Below are positions 26,360 to 38,202 of a DNA stretch of 64,000 bases, piece by piece (the stretch's first letter is position 1; every line of letters begins with the position of its first letter). The translations under genes were made by a program, and so were the position numbers. Origin of the DNA: Dillenia suffruticosa (lineage: Eukaryota; Streptophyta; Magnoliopsida; Dilleniales; Dilleniaceae); the NCBI GenBank assembly GCA_033439265.1, contig JAVTVX010000004.1, positions 11,242,201 through 11,306,200 on the forward strand, in the 5' to 3' direction. The notes under the pieces are model-generated. The model had not been told where the DNA came from and did no database searches. It saw only the letters and a program-made list of their open reading frames with translations.

Positions 26360-28083
26360 GTTGATAAAATTCCATGTAAGTGCCTTGTTTAATGCTGTGC
26401 ATCAATTAGTATCCAATTTATTAATCTTTTCATATACTCTACCATTTTTTTTTTCAACTTGGGCAATTTTCTTACCTCTGTCAAACATGTTATGCATTTG
26501 GTACTTGCTTCACTCTATCAAGTGTTGGAGGGAAGGATGGAACTAAGGACATAAAACCTGCTGTGTATTGGATTATTTGGCTTTCATAGCTTTTAAGAAT
26601 GTTCAGGTGCTATCCTAGAGAATGGAAATGTGTGAAGAAGATTGTGATTTTTTAAAAAAAATTTATTTATCACTTCTTTAGCAGGTTAACAACAATGCCA
26701 TTATGTAGTTGATTGAACTATTTATATATGTTAATGTATGAGAAACTTTGAGTCTTTAAATTGCTATAACAGGTCACAGAGGATTGCCTTTTTATTTCCC
26801 CTGATATAGCATGTGCTGGCAGCCTATATTAGGTTTAGTAAACCTACTGAAAGGAAAACCCAGACAAATTTTGCTCAAGTTCAGCTGCTTCAAAAGCATA
26901 AAGCAGATTCCAACAAATTTTTTTCAAGTCAAGCCAGGACTAAATTGCTCATCTGATATTTTGTGCTGTATCATTTTCCTTCTGTGCCTGCACCCCAAAC
27001 TTTTTTCTTCAACCCTCATTTTCAGGGTCTAGGTTGCTTGCTGGGGTATGGTCCTCACCCTGTTGTTCAAGCTAAAATATTCAACAGTGGAAGCACATTT
27101 TCTGTCTTGGGACAAGCAATCTGTATGAAGTGTCAATAGATCCTCTCCTATGGATTTCAATTTTGTGTCACATTCTGCTTGTACTGCTTATTTATAAGTT
27201 CTGTAGAGGTGAACTAACATGCTGTTTTAACCAAGAGATTAATTTGATTATACCAACATATATAAAAGTTCCACTGCTTCTTGTAAGTCCACAGGACTAG
27301 TCTTTTGAAGCACACATAATGCTCGTGCGACTTTGAAAGGCCGTATTTATAGAAAATTATTTTGTAGCACGGATTTTAATTCAAAAATAAAAGGATTAGC
27401 GTATTGAGTAGCAGTGAGTACAGGAAGTTATTGTGTAGAAGGGGGAATCGCCAATAATTTGAATGAGAAGCAATGTATAAATTTTGGAACCAGTGATGGG
27501 TATTGTAAGTGTACTGGGGAAGTTCTAAGTGCATGTGGTAAAATTGTTAGCACATTTTTTTTACCCTGTGGTAATTTTTATGTCAAAAGATGTATTTTGG
27601 TGCCAAAAAAAAAAAAAAAAATTGAGTTGCAAATTATTATTATTATTTATTTTTTGGTATTGGATTAATCGGTATTCGGTATTCACTTGACTAATAGTCT
27701 GAGCATTGTAAGATCCATTAAGAGATTAGCTTTTTTCAAATTCTTTTTTTCTATTCTCAGTCTTAAATTTGAGATATCTGATTAAGGGAGTAAAGTATCT
27801 GATCATTTAATTTAAAAGAGTTTGATTCAATTTAAAAGAGATTGGTTGAGTTGCAGATTATAACAAGAGAGCATTTGATGGAAAAGTATAAAGCGGAGAA
27901 GGGAGAAGACATAGAACTAATGATTTTCTTTCGTTGTCCTAATACATAGATAATTTTTTCCCTTCTATAATTTAACCATTGTTTCTCTCTTTTCAAATTC
28001 ACTTATATAATTTGATGAGGATAATTTTGGTCCAAAAAAGACTTGAGTGGCAAATTATAATCAGGGAGTACTAGGTGGAAAAG

Positions 28084-28085
<2 letters not shown>
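26360..28085. other. 3' region of the RING-CH gene and spacer
   Basis: Presumed 3' UTR then AT-rich spacer. I cannot fix a polyadenylation site. No coding exon is recognised. A 17-A run lies near 27605. Confidence 0.4.

Positions 28086-28086
<1 letters not shown>

Positions 28087-28135
<49 letters not shown>
28087..28135. repeat. Compound (TA)n(GA)n microsatellite
   Basis: A TATATA run followed directly by a GAGAGA run. Confidence 0.9.
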
Positions 28136-28137
<2 letters not shown>

Positions 28138-28159
28138 CGTTTCTCCTTTTCCTTGTTTA

Positions 28160-28695
28160 GTATGTATATCAACATTTGGATAATCTTAACCTTTCTATGA
28201 TTTATATAAATTATCACTTTAAAAGTAAATACCTTAATTTTCTCTCTAAAAAATTAATTTATGTAATGTTCTCTATCTTTAAACATATTGTTTTTATTTT
28301 TTTTCTTTCTACAGAAAACAAAATTTTAGTTTTTGCTTTAAAACTAATCAAATTAATTTTGTCTCTAAAATTAGTAAGTTATTTCAAAATTTATCTCCTA
28401 AACACATTAATTTTAAAATTTTCTTTCTAAAATTAAAAATATTAATTTTCTTTCTCTAAAAAGTTAATTTAATACACATTTTCTTTTCAAATATATTTAT
28501 TTTATATTTTCTTTCACTAACAAAACCAAAATTAGTTTTTTCTCTCTCTCTCTAAAGTTAAATATATTAATTTTCTGTTTTTATAAAGTTCAAATTATTT
28601 TAAATTTTATTTCTTTAAATGTATTTATTTTAAATTTTCTCTCTCTAAAAAACTAAATTATTTTTTTATCTTTCTAAAAGTAAACACGATAAGTT

Positions 28696-28736
<41 letters not shown>

Positions 28737-29000
28737 TAATTTAATTTACTTTTTTCTATAAAAGCCTAAATTTTATTTTTATCTTAAAATCAACCACATT
28801 TAATTTTCTGTCTAAAAAATTTCATCATCTTAAATTGTCAGTACAAACACATAGGTTTCTGTTTAAAAAAAATTAAATCCAAATTTTCTCTCTAAAATTA
28901 AACATATCAATTTTCTATCTAAAAAAATCAATTTAATATACATTTTCTCTTTTTCAATATATTGGTTTTACACTTTTTCTCTTTAAAAAATATAAATTTG
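28160..29000. repeat. Degenerate T-rich repeat field with TTTTCTCTCTAAAA motifs
   Basis: About 20 diverged occurrences of a motif like AATTTTCTCTCTAAAA with spacers of roughly 30-60 bp, mixed with ATTAATTT. It includes a (TA)n run at about 28701-28731. This looks like an old, slipped tandem array rather than random AT-rich DNA. No coding content. Confidence 0.5.
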
Positions 29001-29149
29001 CCTTTTGATATCTTTTATTTGATGAGAATAAAAAATGAAGAAATAAGAGGAGAAAGAGAATTCTATACATTTCTATATATTTAATTATATTAAAAAATGT
29101 GAATTTTATACAAGTTAAGGTATGTACATTTAAGAAAAAACTCTAAAGT

Positions 29150-29315
29150 CATGCTAATGATATATTTTTGTCAAATATAGATATGTTAACATTATATGCT
29201 AATAGAATTTTGATATATTTCGATCTATATGTTAATATAATTTGACACATATAAAGATACGTCCACGATGGTAATGAATGACAAAATAACGTCATCCGTA
29301 GACGTATATGTTAAT
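29150..29315. repeat. Diverged relative of the short copia LTR at 12509-12685
   Basis: Shares GATGGTAATGAATG, then ACAAAAT(A/G)A(C/T)GTCAT and a final TATATGTTAA with the LTR at 12509-12685. The right side has no pol, so it is an LTR remnant. Confidence 0.45.
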
Positions 29316-29529
29316 TGAAAGAAAGGACACCAAGGAGGCTCATGAAACCAACTGCACTCTTCTACACGCACTAAGCTAAATGAGCTATGGGGTACTTTAT
29401 TTCTGGTATGCCTCACATACAAGAATTCAAAGCAAAGAAATCCGATAAAAACTTAATTTCTGGGAAAAAAAAATGTTGCCACCTTGGGAAGAAATAAGAG
29501 AACCCCACATTAGGCTATCGACAATTTGG

Positions 29530-30496
29530 GGGCAAGGTTCTGAAGGTTGTCTTATGAATATCACATTCCCTGATCCGTAGCTGATGATATCCAGATTTCA
29601 GGTCAATTTTAGAGAAAACCCAGGTCTCCTGCAACTAGTCAAACTGATCATCAATCCGAGGTAACGGGTATCGATTTTTTATGGTCACTCATTCAACAGT
29701 AGATAATCGATGCATAGTCTGAGAGTGCCATCCTTCTTTCAGATAAATAATACCGGAGCTCCCCAATGTGAAGTGTTTGTTATGATGAAGCCTTTATCAA
29801 CAGTTCTTGCTGAACTTTTAGCTCTTTTAACTCTACTGGGGCCATCCTATATGGTGAAATGGAGATAAGCGCAGTGTCTGGTGCCAAATCAATGGCGAAA
29901 TCAAACTCCCAGACTGGAGGTAATCCAGGTAACTCCTCAGGGAATACATCAGCAAACTCCTGCACCACGGGACATCATTTATTCTTGGTCCCTCTACTGT
30001 GGTGTCCACAACATGCCCCAAATATGCCAGATATGTTGTACAGACCTTGCTCATCAATCCATGGGCTTCCAAAGCTGATATCATACAATTCGGGAGAACC
30101 CGTCTAATCCCATGGAAAACCAATACTAAACACCCTGGTCTCCGAAATTCGATTGTCTTAGCAAAACAGTCTACTGAACCTCTATGCCAATGTAGCCAAT
30201 CCATACCCAGGATGGCATCGAAGTCTTGCATGTCTAGTGGAATCAGATCTGCAGTCTTGCATGTCTAGTGGAATCAGATCTGCTTTTAACATTGTGCTCT
30301 TCACCTTGACTCCACAGTCTTGGTATACCTCTTTCTTGACAATTTGATCCCTAAGGGAGTAATGACTAACAACGCTTTATCCAGGGTACTAGAACTATGT
30401 TAGCGTTATGAACAAAGTTCATACTCACAAAAGAACTATTAGCCCCAGTGTCAACTAGCATACAGGCGTCTCTTCCAAAGATAATCATAGTCTCTT
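29530..30496 (-). pseudogene. Tekay-like gypsy protease and RT-start fragment
   Basis: Read on -: a protease piece near 30470-30410 (degraded DTGA region), MQDFDAILGMDWL (30231 down), the linker [15 protein letters not shown] (29962 down), and the RT start up to a degraded GYHQLRI motif (about 29575). It ends abruptly at about 29530 within the RT. It is clearly diverged from the corresponding part of the element at 32949-36330. It contains a 31-bp tandem duplication (30222-30252 and 30253-30283). It joins the LTR at 30497 without any spacer. Confidence 0.75.
30222..30283. repeat. 31-bp tandem duplication in the gypsy fragment
   Basis: AGTCTTGCATGTCTAGTGG... occurs twice back to back, exact by eye, in the protease-coding segment. 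Confidence 0.85.
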
Positions 30497-32882
30497 CCAA
30501 TAGATATGAAAATCATATAAATACCATATGTTATGAAAAAGTAGCACAATATCGTTTGTGAAAGTGTATGGATGCATATCAAACAAGTCAAGTAATTGAA
30601 ACACTCCAATGGTCACAAAAATATGTGTAAAGCATATATGAAAATCCGAAAGCTTTGTTTATCACCCAATTGAAATCATGCTATGAAAAGCATTAAAAAC
30701 ATAATTTTCCAATCAATAGCAGACGTCAAAGTCCCACTCACCATTTCGGGGAGGGTAACGCACTCCCCAATATTACCATGAAGCGTAAATCAAGTGCTCC
30801 CCTCGTTCAAATCAAATAACTCTTATGTGGAAAAATTAGTCCGCAGATTTTCAAACCTGCGCAGTCATGGAAAATAAGCTATACCTTTTCGCACAAAACT
30901 CCGTTCTGAGTGCAATTTTGACATGTTGTAGGTAACTTTATCACCTACAACTTTCATTTTATACACTTTCTCAAATTCACATCACAGAATTCCAAGAAAT
31001 CTTCACTTTGTTTCAGTCATATTCCAATTTCAGTTTCTATCCAATTTTTGTACAGAAACTATAACTTTTATTTTACTTATCAAAACTTAATGATATTTTA
31101 ACATGTCATTCCCAAGACATAGATCTACAATTTTTGTGTTTTGAGTTTCACTCAATTATTCCGATAAAGGGGTTGAAATAAATCATGATCAGAACAAACA
31201 GTTTTCTGTTGGAAATAAAATTTTCTATCAACACATCTTTAGAAAAAAAGTATAACTTTTGATTCTCTCGTGCGTTTTAGCTACAATTTTTATATGTAGT
31301 GGACAAGAACAATAGCTACAACTTTTATGTTTTGAGTTTCTCCAAAATAGAGTTGGAAATGGTTCGTTTATGCACACTGATGTTATAATCCGAAACAAAA
31401 CAACTTTCTGTCAAACTTCAGGAAAAATGCCATAACTTTTGGCACAAATATCTGATTAAGGTGGTTCTTATCTCGTTGGAAAGATAAGACTTGGATCTAT
31501 AATTTACTTGGCTAGAGCATTTTCAAATTCTGACTGTAAGATATCTTAAAACAAACATGAATTCACGGACAGAAATGAAGTCTAAAGCAAGACAGAACAG
31601 AAATTTGTTTACCTCAATTTCTTTGCCTTCCAAAACTTAAACAAGCTTTCCACCTAGTCCCAACCTTTGGTCACCCTATGTACACCAAGTTAAGAGTCTC
31701 CCTTTGGGTTCAAAACAAAATATAGTATTCTAAGATGTAAAAGAAGGCCTTACCTTTCAAATGTGTCTAGAGATTTGAAGACATTTTCCACCAAAATTCT
31801 TTCCTCCTAGATTAGGATCACTCATTTTCATTCTTGACTCTTGAAGAAATGAAGAATGCACTATATTTTCCTCTCATTCCTCTCACTTACATATTTTTCA
31901 TGGTTCACAAATGAATTGGTTTGAATTTTGTTTTTTATTTTTACAAGCATACTTCATTCCCAAAAGTCAATGGTTGGTACATCACCAACACACCTCCATT
32001 TAATGTTTTGCTTTTTCATCCCATACCACACCCATGCTAGTTGGTCTCAAAAGTCAAGAATTGCCTTTCCCAACATGCTTTCCACGTCCAACAACCTTCC
32101 TCCCATGTTTTGGCATTAATTACTTGTCAAATTTGTCTCTTATTAATTACAATTTGGTCCCCGGATTTATAAAAATTATAAATTGACCCCAAAAATTTTT
32201 ATAATTTCTAATTGGATACAAAAACTCATGTTGGGCATAATTTAATTCATCCCATGTTAAAATGTGGTCATTTAGTCTTTCTGAATGGTTTTCGACCCAA
32301 ATTAGGTTTGTCGGTGATTTCTCTGAAAATCGTCGATCGATTTTTGTATCTGCCCTTATTTGATGCTTATGAGCATTAGAATTGATATTTCATGGTTTCG
32401 AGTCGTCCGTAGTTAATTTCGGACAATTTAGGTTTTGATATTTGCTTATATGCCCTCTAACTTTTGATAATTTGAAAACGACCTCAAAAGTTCTCAAAAT
32501 TACACGCTAGGCCCAAAATCACATATTATGCCCAATGAGACTGATTTCAAAATTTAATATGGTCGTCTCGACGCTGTTTGTCAAAATCGGTCCAAATTAG
32601 GGTTTACGGACCAAATTCTTAACTTTTGCTGTTTTAACCATAAAAACAATTATTTATCAAATTTAAAAATTTTCTCACACTCAAAATCACATCTTATCAT
32701 CATAGGACCATTTGTGACCCATTTCGAAATTATTCACTTTTGCCTAAAATTTGGAGTAAAAATTTTTCTGAAAAAATTTATCGAAAAAATTTATGAGTGA
32801 AATTTATAAATGGATTTATGAAAATCATCATATATAAAGGAAAAATAGGATACATGAGCATACACTGAGGGTCAGTGTTACA
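30497..32882 (-). repeat. 3' LTR of the Tekay element, truncated
   Basis: Matches 39222-41607 of the 5' LTR along its full 2,386 bp. The missing 1,019 bp (equivalent of 38203-39221) is replaced by the pol fragment to the left. Confidence 0.85.
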
Positions 32883-32905
32883 TTTTCTAATCCCCTAAAA
32901 TAAGT
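32883..32905 (-). other. Polypurine tract of the Tekay element
   Basis: On -, TTTTAGGGGATTAGAAAA directly precedes the 3' LTR start TGTAACAC, the place where plus-strand priming occurs. Confidence 0.6.
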
Positions 32906-32948
32906 TTCGTTTTCGAAACTAAAAGAAAGCCATACAGAAGAATGGAAA

Positions 32949-35900
32949 CTAATCAATGAATAGATGGGAATATTGTCCCCTCATCGTTTGCTCAATCTCC
33001 CAAATCTCCTCCTCGACTTGGTCGCTACGCCACAAAACACAAACTAACGGGACTTCCTTGCTCCGCAATCTCCTGATCTGTCTATCAAGGATGGCCACGG
33101 GCTGTACAGGTAAGCTCAAATCCTCCCGTAGCTCAACTGGTGAAGGCTCCAATACATGTGAGGGATCCGGCATATACTTCCTAAGTACAGAGACATGGAA
33201 TATATTGTGAATATGTGATAACTCCTCTGGCAACTCCAATCTATATGCCATACTTCTGATCCTCTCAAAAATACGGAAGGGCCCAACATACCTGAGGCTC
33301 AGCTTACTCCGTTGCCTGAAACGGATCACCCCTTTCCAGGGTGAGATCCTTAAGAATACCATGACTCCAACCTAAAACTCCAGTGGTCTCTGCCTACGAT
33401 CTGCATACATCTTCTATCGATCCTAGGCGGCCGTTATCCTCTCACGGATGGTCCTCACCTTTTCCTTCGTCTCTTCAACAAGTTCGATGTTACTGAGGCT
33501 CCTCTCACCAACCTCATCCCAACACAGAGGTGTGCGGCATCGCCTCCCATACAATGCCTCGTATGGAGGCATTCCGATACTTACCTGGTAGCTGTTATTG
33601 TATGCAAACTCCACAAGTGGCAAGTACCGATCCCAGCTACCATGAAAGTCAATCATGCATGCCCTAAGCATGTCCTCTAACGTCTGTATCATCCTCTTTG
33701 ACTGTCCGTCCGTCTGAGGATGATATGCCGTGCTGAAGTTCAATCTAGTACCCAATGCCTCCTGCAACCTAGGCCAAAACCTAGACGTGAATCTAGGGTC
33801 CCTATCTGAAACAATCGATACAGGCACCCCATGCAGCCTAACTATGGTATCAATATAGAGGCGTGCCAACGCCTCCAGAGGGTAATCGTCACGTATGGGG
33901 ATAAAATGTGTAGATTTGGTGAGTTAACCGATAATCACCCAAATCGCAACGTGCCGTGCAGAAGTCCTCGGCAACCCCATCACAAAATCCATAGTAATAT
34001 GTTCTCATTTCCACTCAGAAATGGGAAGAGACTACAACGTACCAGCTGGTCGCTGATGCTCGGCCTTCACCTGCTAACACACCAAGCATCGCGCAACAAA
34101 CTCAACTATCTCTCGCTTCATGCCCGACTACCAATAACTATCTCTAATGGTCCGATACATTTTTGTACCTCCGGGATGTATAGCATATGCTGATGAATGT
34201 GCCTCCTCGAGGATAGCACGCTTAAGATCATCATCAGTTGGGATACAAATCGGCTCTCTGAATACCACGAGTCCATCATCACAGACTCGAAAATCTCCAC
34301 TCTCTCCTCGGTGGATCCTATCGTGAATGCCCTGGATCTCCTCATCTAAACCCTGAAGCTCGCTGATACGGTCGAATAGAGTCGGTCGCACCTCAAATCT
34401 AGCTAGCAGTGTACCCTGACTGTCACTAGCCAAACTGACTCCCAAAGTACGGAGTCCTACCAAACAAGAGACATACGTTCTCACTACTGCCTATGATGCA
34501 GAGGAAGAGGATGACTTCCGGCTCAAGGCGTCTACCACAACGTTTGCCTTGCCCGGGTGATAGTCAATAATCAAATCATAGTCTTTTAACAGTTCTAACA
34601 ATCGCCTCTGTCTGAGGTTCAACTCTCTTTGAGTAAATAAGTACTTCAAGCTCTTGTAGTCCGTAAAAACTCTGCAGGTCACTCCATAAAGATAATGCCG
34701 CCATATATTCAATGCGAAAACTATGGCTGCCAACTCTAAAGCATGAGTCTGGTAGTTCAACTCATGCTTCTTCAACTGCCTCGAAGCATAAGCGATTACC
34801 CGTTCATCTTACATCAATACACAGCCTAGCCCCTACCGGCTGGCATTACTGTAAACCACATACTCTCTGCTGCTGGTAGGGAGAGCTAAGATTGGTGTCG
34901 TTGTCAGTCGCTGTTTGAGCTCCTGGAAGCTCGCCTCACAGCGATTGTCCCAAATGAACTTGACATCCTTTCGCGTTAGTCTCGAGAGTGGAGCAGCGAT
35001 CCGTGAAAAACCCTCCACGAACCACCGATAATACCCAGCTAAACCAAGGAAGCTCCGAATCTCGGTCACTGTCTGCGGCTGCTCCCATTTTAGTATGGCC
35101 TCAACCTTCTGCGGATCAACGTAAATACCCTCCGCAGAGACCACATGTCTAAGAAATTCGATTTATCTCAACCAAAATTCACACTTGGTGAACTTGGCAT
35201 ACAGCTGCCGCTCGCGGAAAATCTGTAGAACCACCTTAAGGTGCTGCGTATGCTCCTCATCGCCCCACGAGTACACCAGGATGTCATCGATGAATACGAT
35301 GACGAACCGATCCAGGTAGTTGTGAAAAACCCGGTTCATCAGATCCATAAAGGCTACTGGTGCATTGGTCAGCCCAAACGGCATGACCAGGAACTCATAG
35401 TACCCATATCGGGTACGGAATACAGTCTTGGGGATATCCTCAGCCTTAATCCGCAACTGATGATATCCGGATCGAAGATCGATTTTCGAGAAAACCCTCG
35501 TACCCTGAAGCTGATCAAACAAGTCATCAATCCGCAGTAGTAGATATCGGTTCTTGATAGTGACCTTGTTCAACTGCCGATAATCCATACAAAGCCGTAG
35601 GGTCTCATCCTTCTTCTTTATAAACAACACCGGGGCACCCCAAGGCGAAGTGATCGGACGGATAAAACTCTTATCCAGCAACTCCTGTAGCTGGACCTTG
35701 AGCTCTCTAAACTCTGCCGGTGCCATTCTGTATGGCGGAATAGATATAGGAGCTATCCCTAGAGCTAGATCGATCTCAAAATCAAATTCCCGAACTGGTG
35801 GTAGTCCAGGTAGCTCTTCAGGGAATACGTCTGGAAAATCCTGCACCATTGGGACATTCTCAAGCTTCGGTCCCTCCACGGTGGTGTCTATAATATGAGC

Positions 35901-36330
35901 CAGGTATGCCATGTAGCCCCGACGTATCGTCTCCTGGCTTCCATCGCCGATATCAAATAGCGAGGTAACACCCACTTCTCGCCGGAAAACTTCAAAAGTG
36001 ATCTTTCTGATTTTCAAAACTCTACCTCCTTGGTAAAGCAATCAATAGAGGCTCGGTGCGTGCTCAACCAGTCCATCCCTAGGATGGCATCGAAATCCGA
36101 CATATCCAAGGGAATCAAGTTTGCCTCAAGTACGGCGTCTCCAATCATGACCTCGATCCCTCTGTAAACTGAGTCTCTAAGTAGCTGCTCACCGAGAGGA
36201 GTGATAACCAATATCTCCTCATCAAGTGGCGACAAGGACTTACCCAACTAGTGAGCAAAAGTCGTTCTCACGTATGAATAATTCGACCCGGTGTCAATGA
36301 GAACACGAGCTTCGACTCCTCAAATTTTCA
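32949..36330 (-). pseudogene. Tekay pol polyprotein: protease, RT, RNase H, integrase, chromodomain-like end
   Basis: From right to left: protease with VLIDTGSNYS (about 36297-36270), FDAILGMDWL (about 36100), and linker [16 protein letters not shown] has [25 protein letters not shown] and the catalytic [10 protein letters not shown] (about 35300). RNase H has [20 protein letters not shown] (near 34690) and VVDALSRK. Integrase has a HPGGTKMYRTIR part of the HHCC motif, SDRDPRFTSRFW (near 33800), STAYHPQTDGQS and MIQTLEDML. GPY/F module is LRYVGPFRIFERI. The chromodomain-like end has ILDRQIRRLRSKEVPLV and WEIEQTMRGQY. Stops break the frame in protease, between RNase H segments, around the integrase HHCC region and before the GPY/F module, so it is not active. 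Confidence 0.85.
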
Positions 36331-36488
36331 TAACTCCTAATGTGAGAGAAGTAAAAGAGATTAATAGATATATAGAAGAAAATAGATATCTGCTCATAGA
36401 TATATCAAGATGTATATACAACCAACATATTGAGCTTCTAAAGGTTTAACTATTGATGGTCTCAAAAGAAAAGATACATAAGAAATCT
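36331..36488 (-). other. Spacer between gag and protease
   Basis: About 160 bp of AT-rich sequence with GATATAT repeats. It is unlike the GC-richer coding parts on either side, so it may be a small insertion. Confidence 0.4.
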
Positions 36489-37888
36489 CTAAACAGGAGG
36501 ATCAGTAGGAGGGGTATCAATAACCACATCAGGATATGCCTGCGCGTACTCCTGAGTAATCGCGTACACTCGGGCCTGAGCCCTCGGCTGCTGCCGCAAT
36601 GATCCTGGTGCTATGCTGCTCCCAGCTGCTGTACGCGGAGCTGTGTGGCCAGAATGAACAGGTGCTCCCTGTTGTCCTCCTCGTGGAATGTTCGACTGAA
36701 CTGAGGCTGTTTGACCACCCATTCCCAGATTAGGGCACTGACTTCGTATGTGCCCTTGCTTCCCACACTAGAAACAGGTAACTGGGACTCTGTACGCTCC
36801 GAATGGGTGGTGCCCGTTGCATCGGTGACAAAAAGGATGTCGCAGAACTATCGTCTAAGTACTGGCACTAAGGGCTGGTGCTCTGAACCCCTGGGATCGT
36901 GATCCCTGCCCAAACTATGTCTGTCTCTACTAAGAAGGACCTCTGTGAAATCCTGAGGTCCCACCCTTCTTCGAGCTCTAGCCCATATAAGACCCAGGCC
37001 TCTTCTTCCTCTACTCCTTGCTCTCTCGCTGCCAGCTCTCAACATGGACGATCCCATCCGCCCGTGTGCCGAGTCTATTATCTCTGCAAAGGACAGACCA
37101 GGAGTAACTGTCATATACTTTCTGATAGTCAAGTTGAGGTCATCCTCAAACTTGAACTTTAGCTGCTTTGGCGTCGCTAAGTCTAGGACAAACGCAGCTA
37201 GTCTCCTTAACTCGGTCTCGTATTCCGTGACCGATCATGTGCCCTACTGCAAGTGCAAGAATTCCGCCCTCTTGCGGTCTTGCTGAAACTCCGGAAAATA
37301 TATGTGGTCAAACTCCCACAGGAAATCCTCCCAACTCAGGAGCTCAGTGGCATCATCACTAACTGCCTCCCACCAAGTGAGGGCGTCGCCATCTAGCAAC
37401 CTCTCTGGCACTCTTAATCTAAACTCCTCACTCAAGCCAAGATCAGTCAACACTCTGCGAGTGCGATTGATCCAATACTTCGCTACTGTGGGATCATCCG
37501 TCCCCGAAAACTCTGTGCAGCCTAACTGCCTCGCCTCCTTTACTAGCTGGGTCAGCTCGTGAATGCGTCTCAAAGTGGAGGAGGTAGTGTCAGTGGATCC
37601 TGAAACAGTGGAAGGACCAACTGCTGGTGGTGGATCTGGTATAACTGGAGGTGGTACAGCCGTAGGAGTCGGTACGGCCATCGGTGCTGGTGGTGGAGGT
37701 GGCATATGAATGCCATGTACTGCGTACCACTCAAATACCTATCTGTAAGCGTCCAGTGGTGGTGGTGGACTTACGGCTATAGTAGCTGGTAGAGTAGGTA
37801 TTGTAGGAAGAGCATGCGAAGAAGACGTATCCTTCGGTGCGCTCGTGGGCTCAGTAGGACCAAAACGAGTGCCTCGCCTAGTCGTCAT
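36489..37888 (-). pseudogene. Tekay gag polyprotein with zinc knuckle
   Basis: Starts at ATG 37888-37886 (MTTRRGTRFG). A proline-rich N-terminus is interrupted by TAG near 37740, then comes the gag core (HELTQLVKEARQLGCTEFSG, ERLLDGDALTWWEAV, WEDFLWEFDHIYFPEFQQD). A second frame break occurs near 37244, followed by KYMTVTPGLSFAEIIDSA. The CCHC knuckle (CGKQGHIRSQC, about 36765-36735) has its first cysteine region hit by a TAG stop (CF*CGK). The end is a Gln/Ala-rich tail ending DTPPTDPPV. At least three disabling changes. Confidence 0.8.
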
Positions 37889-38181
37889 ACTTCTGCAAAG
37901 AAAGAGGTACTGATCATAGAGAAATGTAAGGATTAGGGTTAGTTATGGCATAACTAACCTCCTAAAATGAATGAACAACTGGTTTAGAAATCAATAAAAA
38001 TGATGTGTTAGGTTGGATACGGCTCGTATCTAACCCATTAATATCGCATGAACTCATCTGCCTATGACCATGTATTGGGATTTCATGACTGTAATGTAAC
38101 TCTTCTCATGCATTGAGGACTTTAATACCAAATATTTGGGAATATTTTCAAAATCGTTTCATAAAATATCGCTCTAACCAA

Positions 38182-38195
38182 GGTCTCTGATACCA
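38182..38195 (-). other. Primer-binding site of the Tekay element
   Basis: On -, TGGTATCAGAGACC lies a few bases inside the 5' LTR, matching the initiator tRNA-Met 3' end used by most plant gypsy elements. Confidence 0.8.
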
Positions 38196-38202
38196 ACCGA
38201 GT

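Noticed and set aside
28087-28135. Regular short repeats resembling an array
   Set aside because: Simple TA/GA microsatellite; no spacers, so not CRISPR.
29859-30268. Three overlapping + strand frames of 65-89 codons
   Set aside because: Shadows of the antisense protease-RT fragment.
35241-37286. Several 80-100 codon frames on + within the Tekay element
   Set aside because: Shadows of the well-supported gag-pol reading on -.
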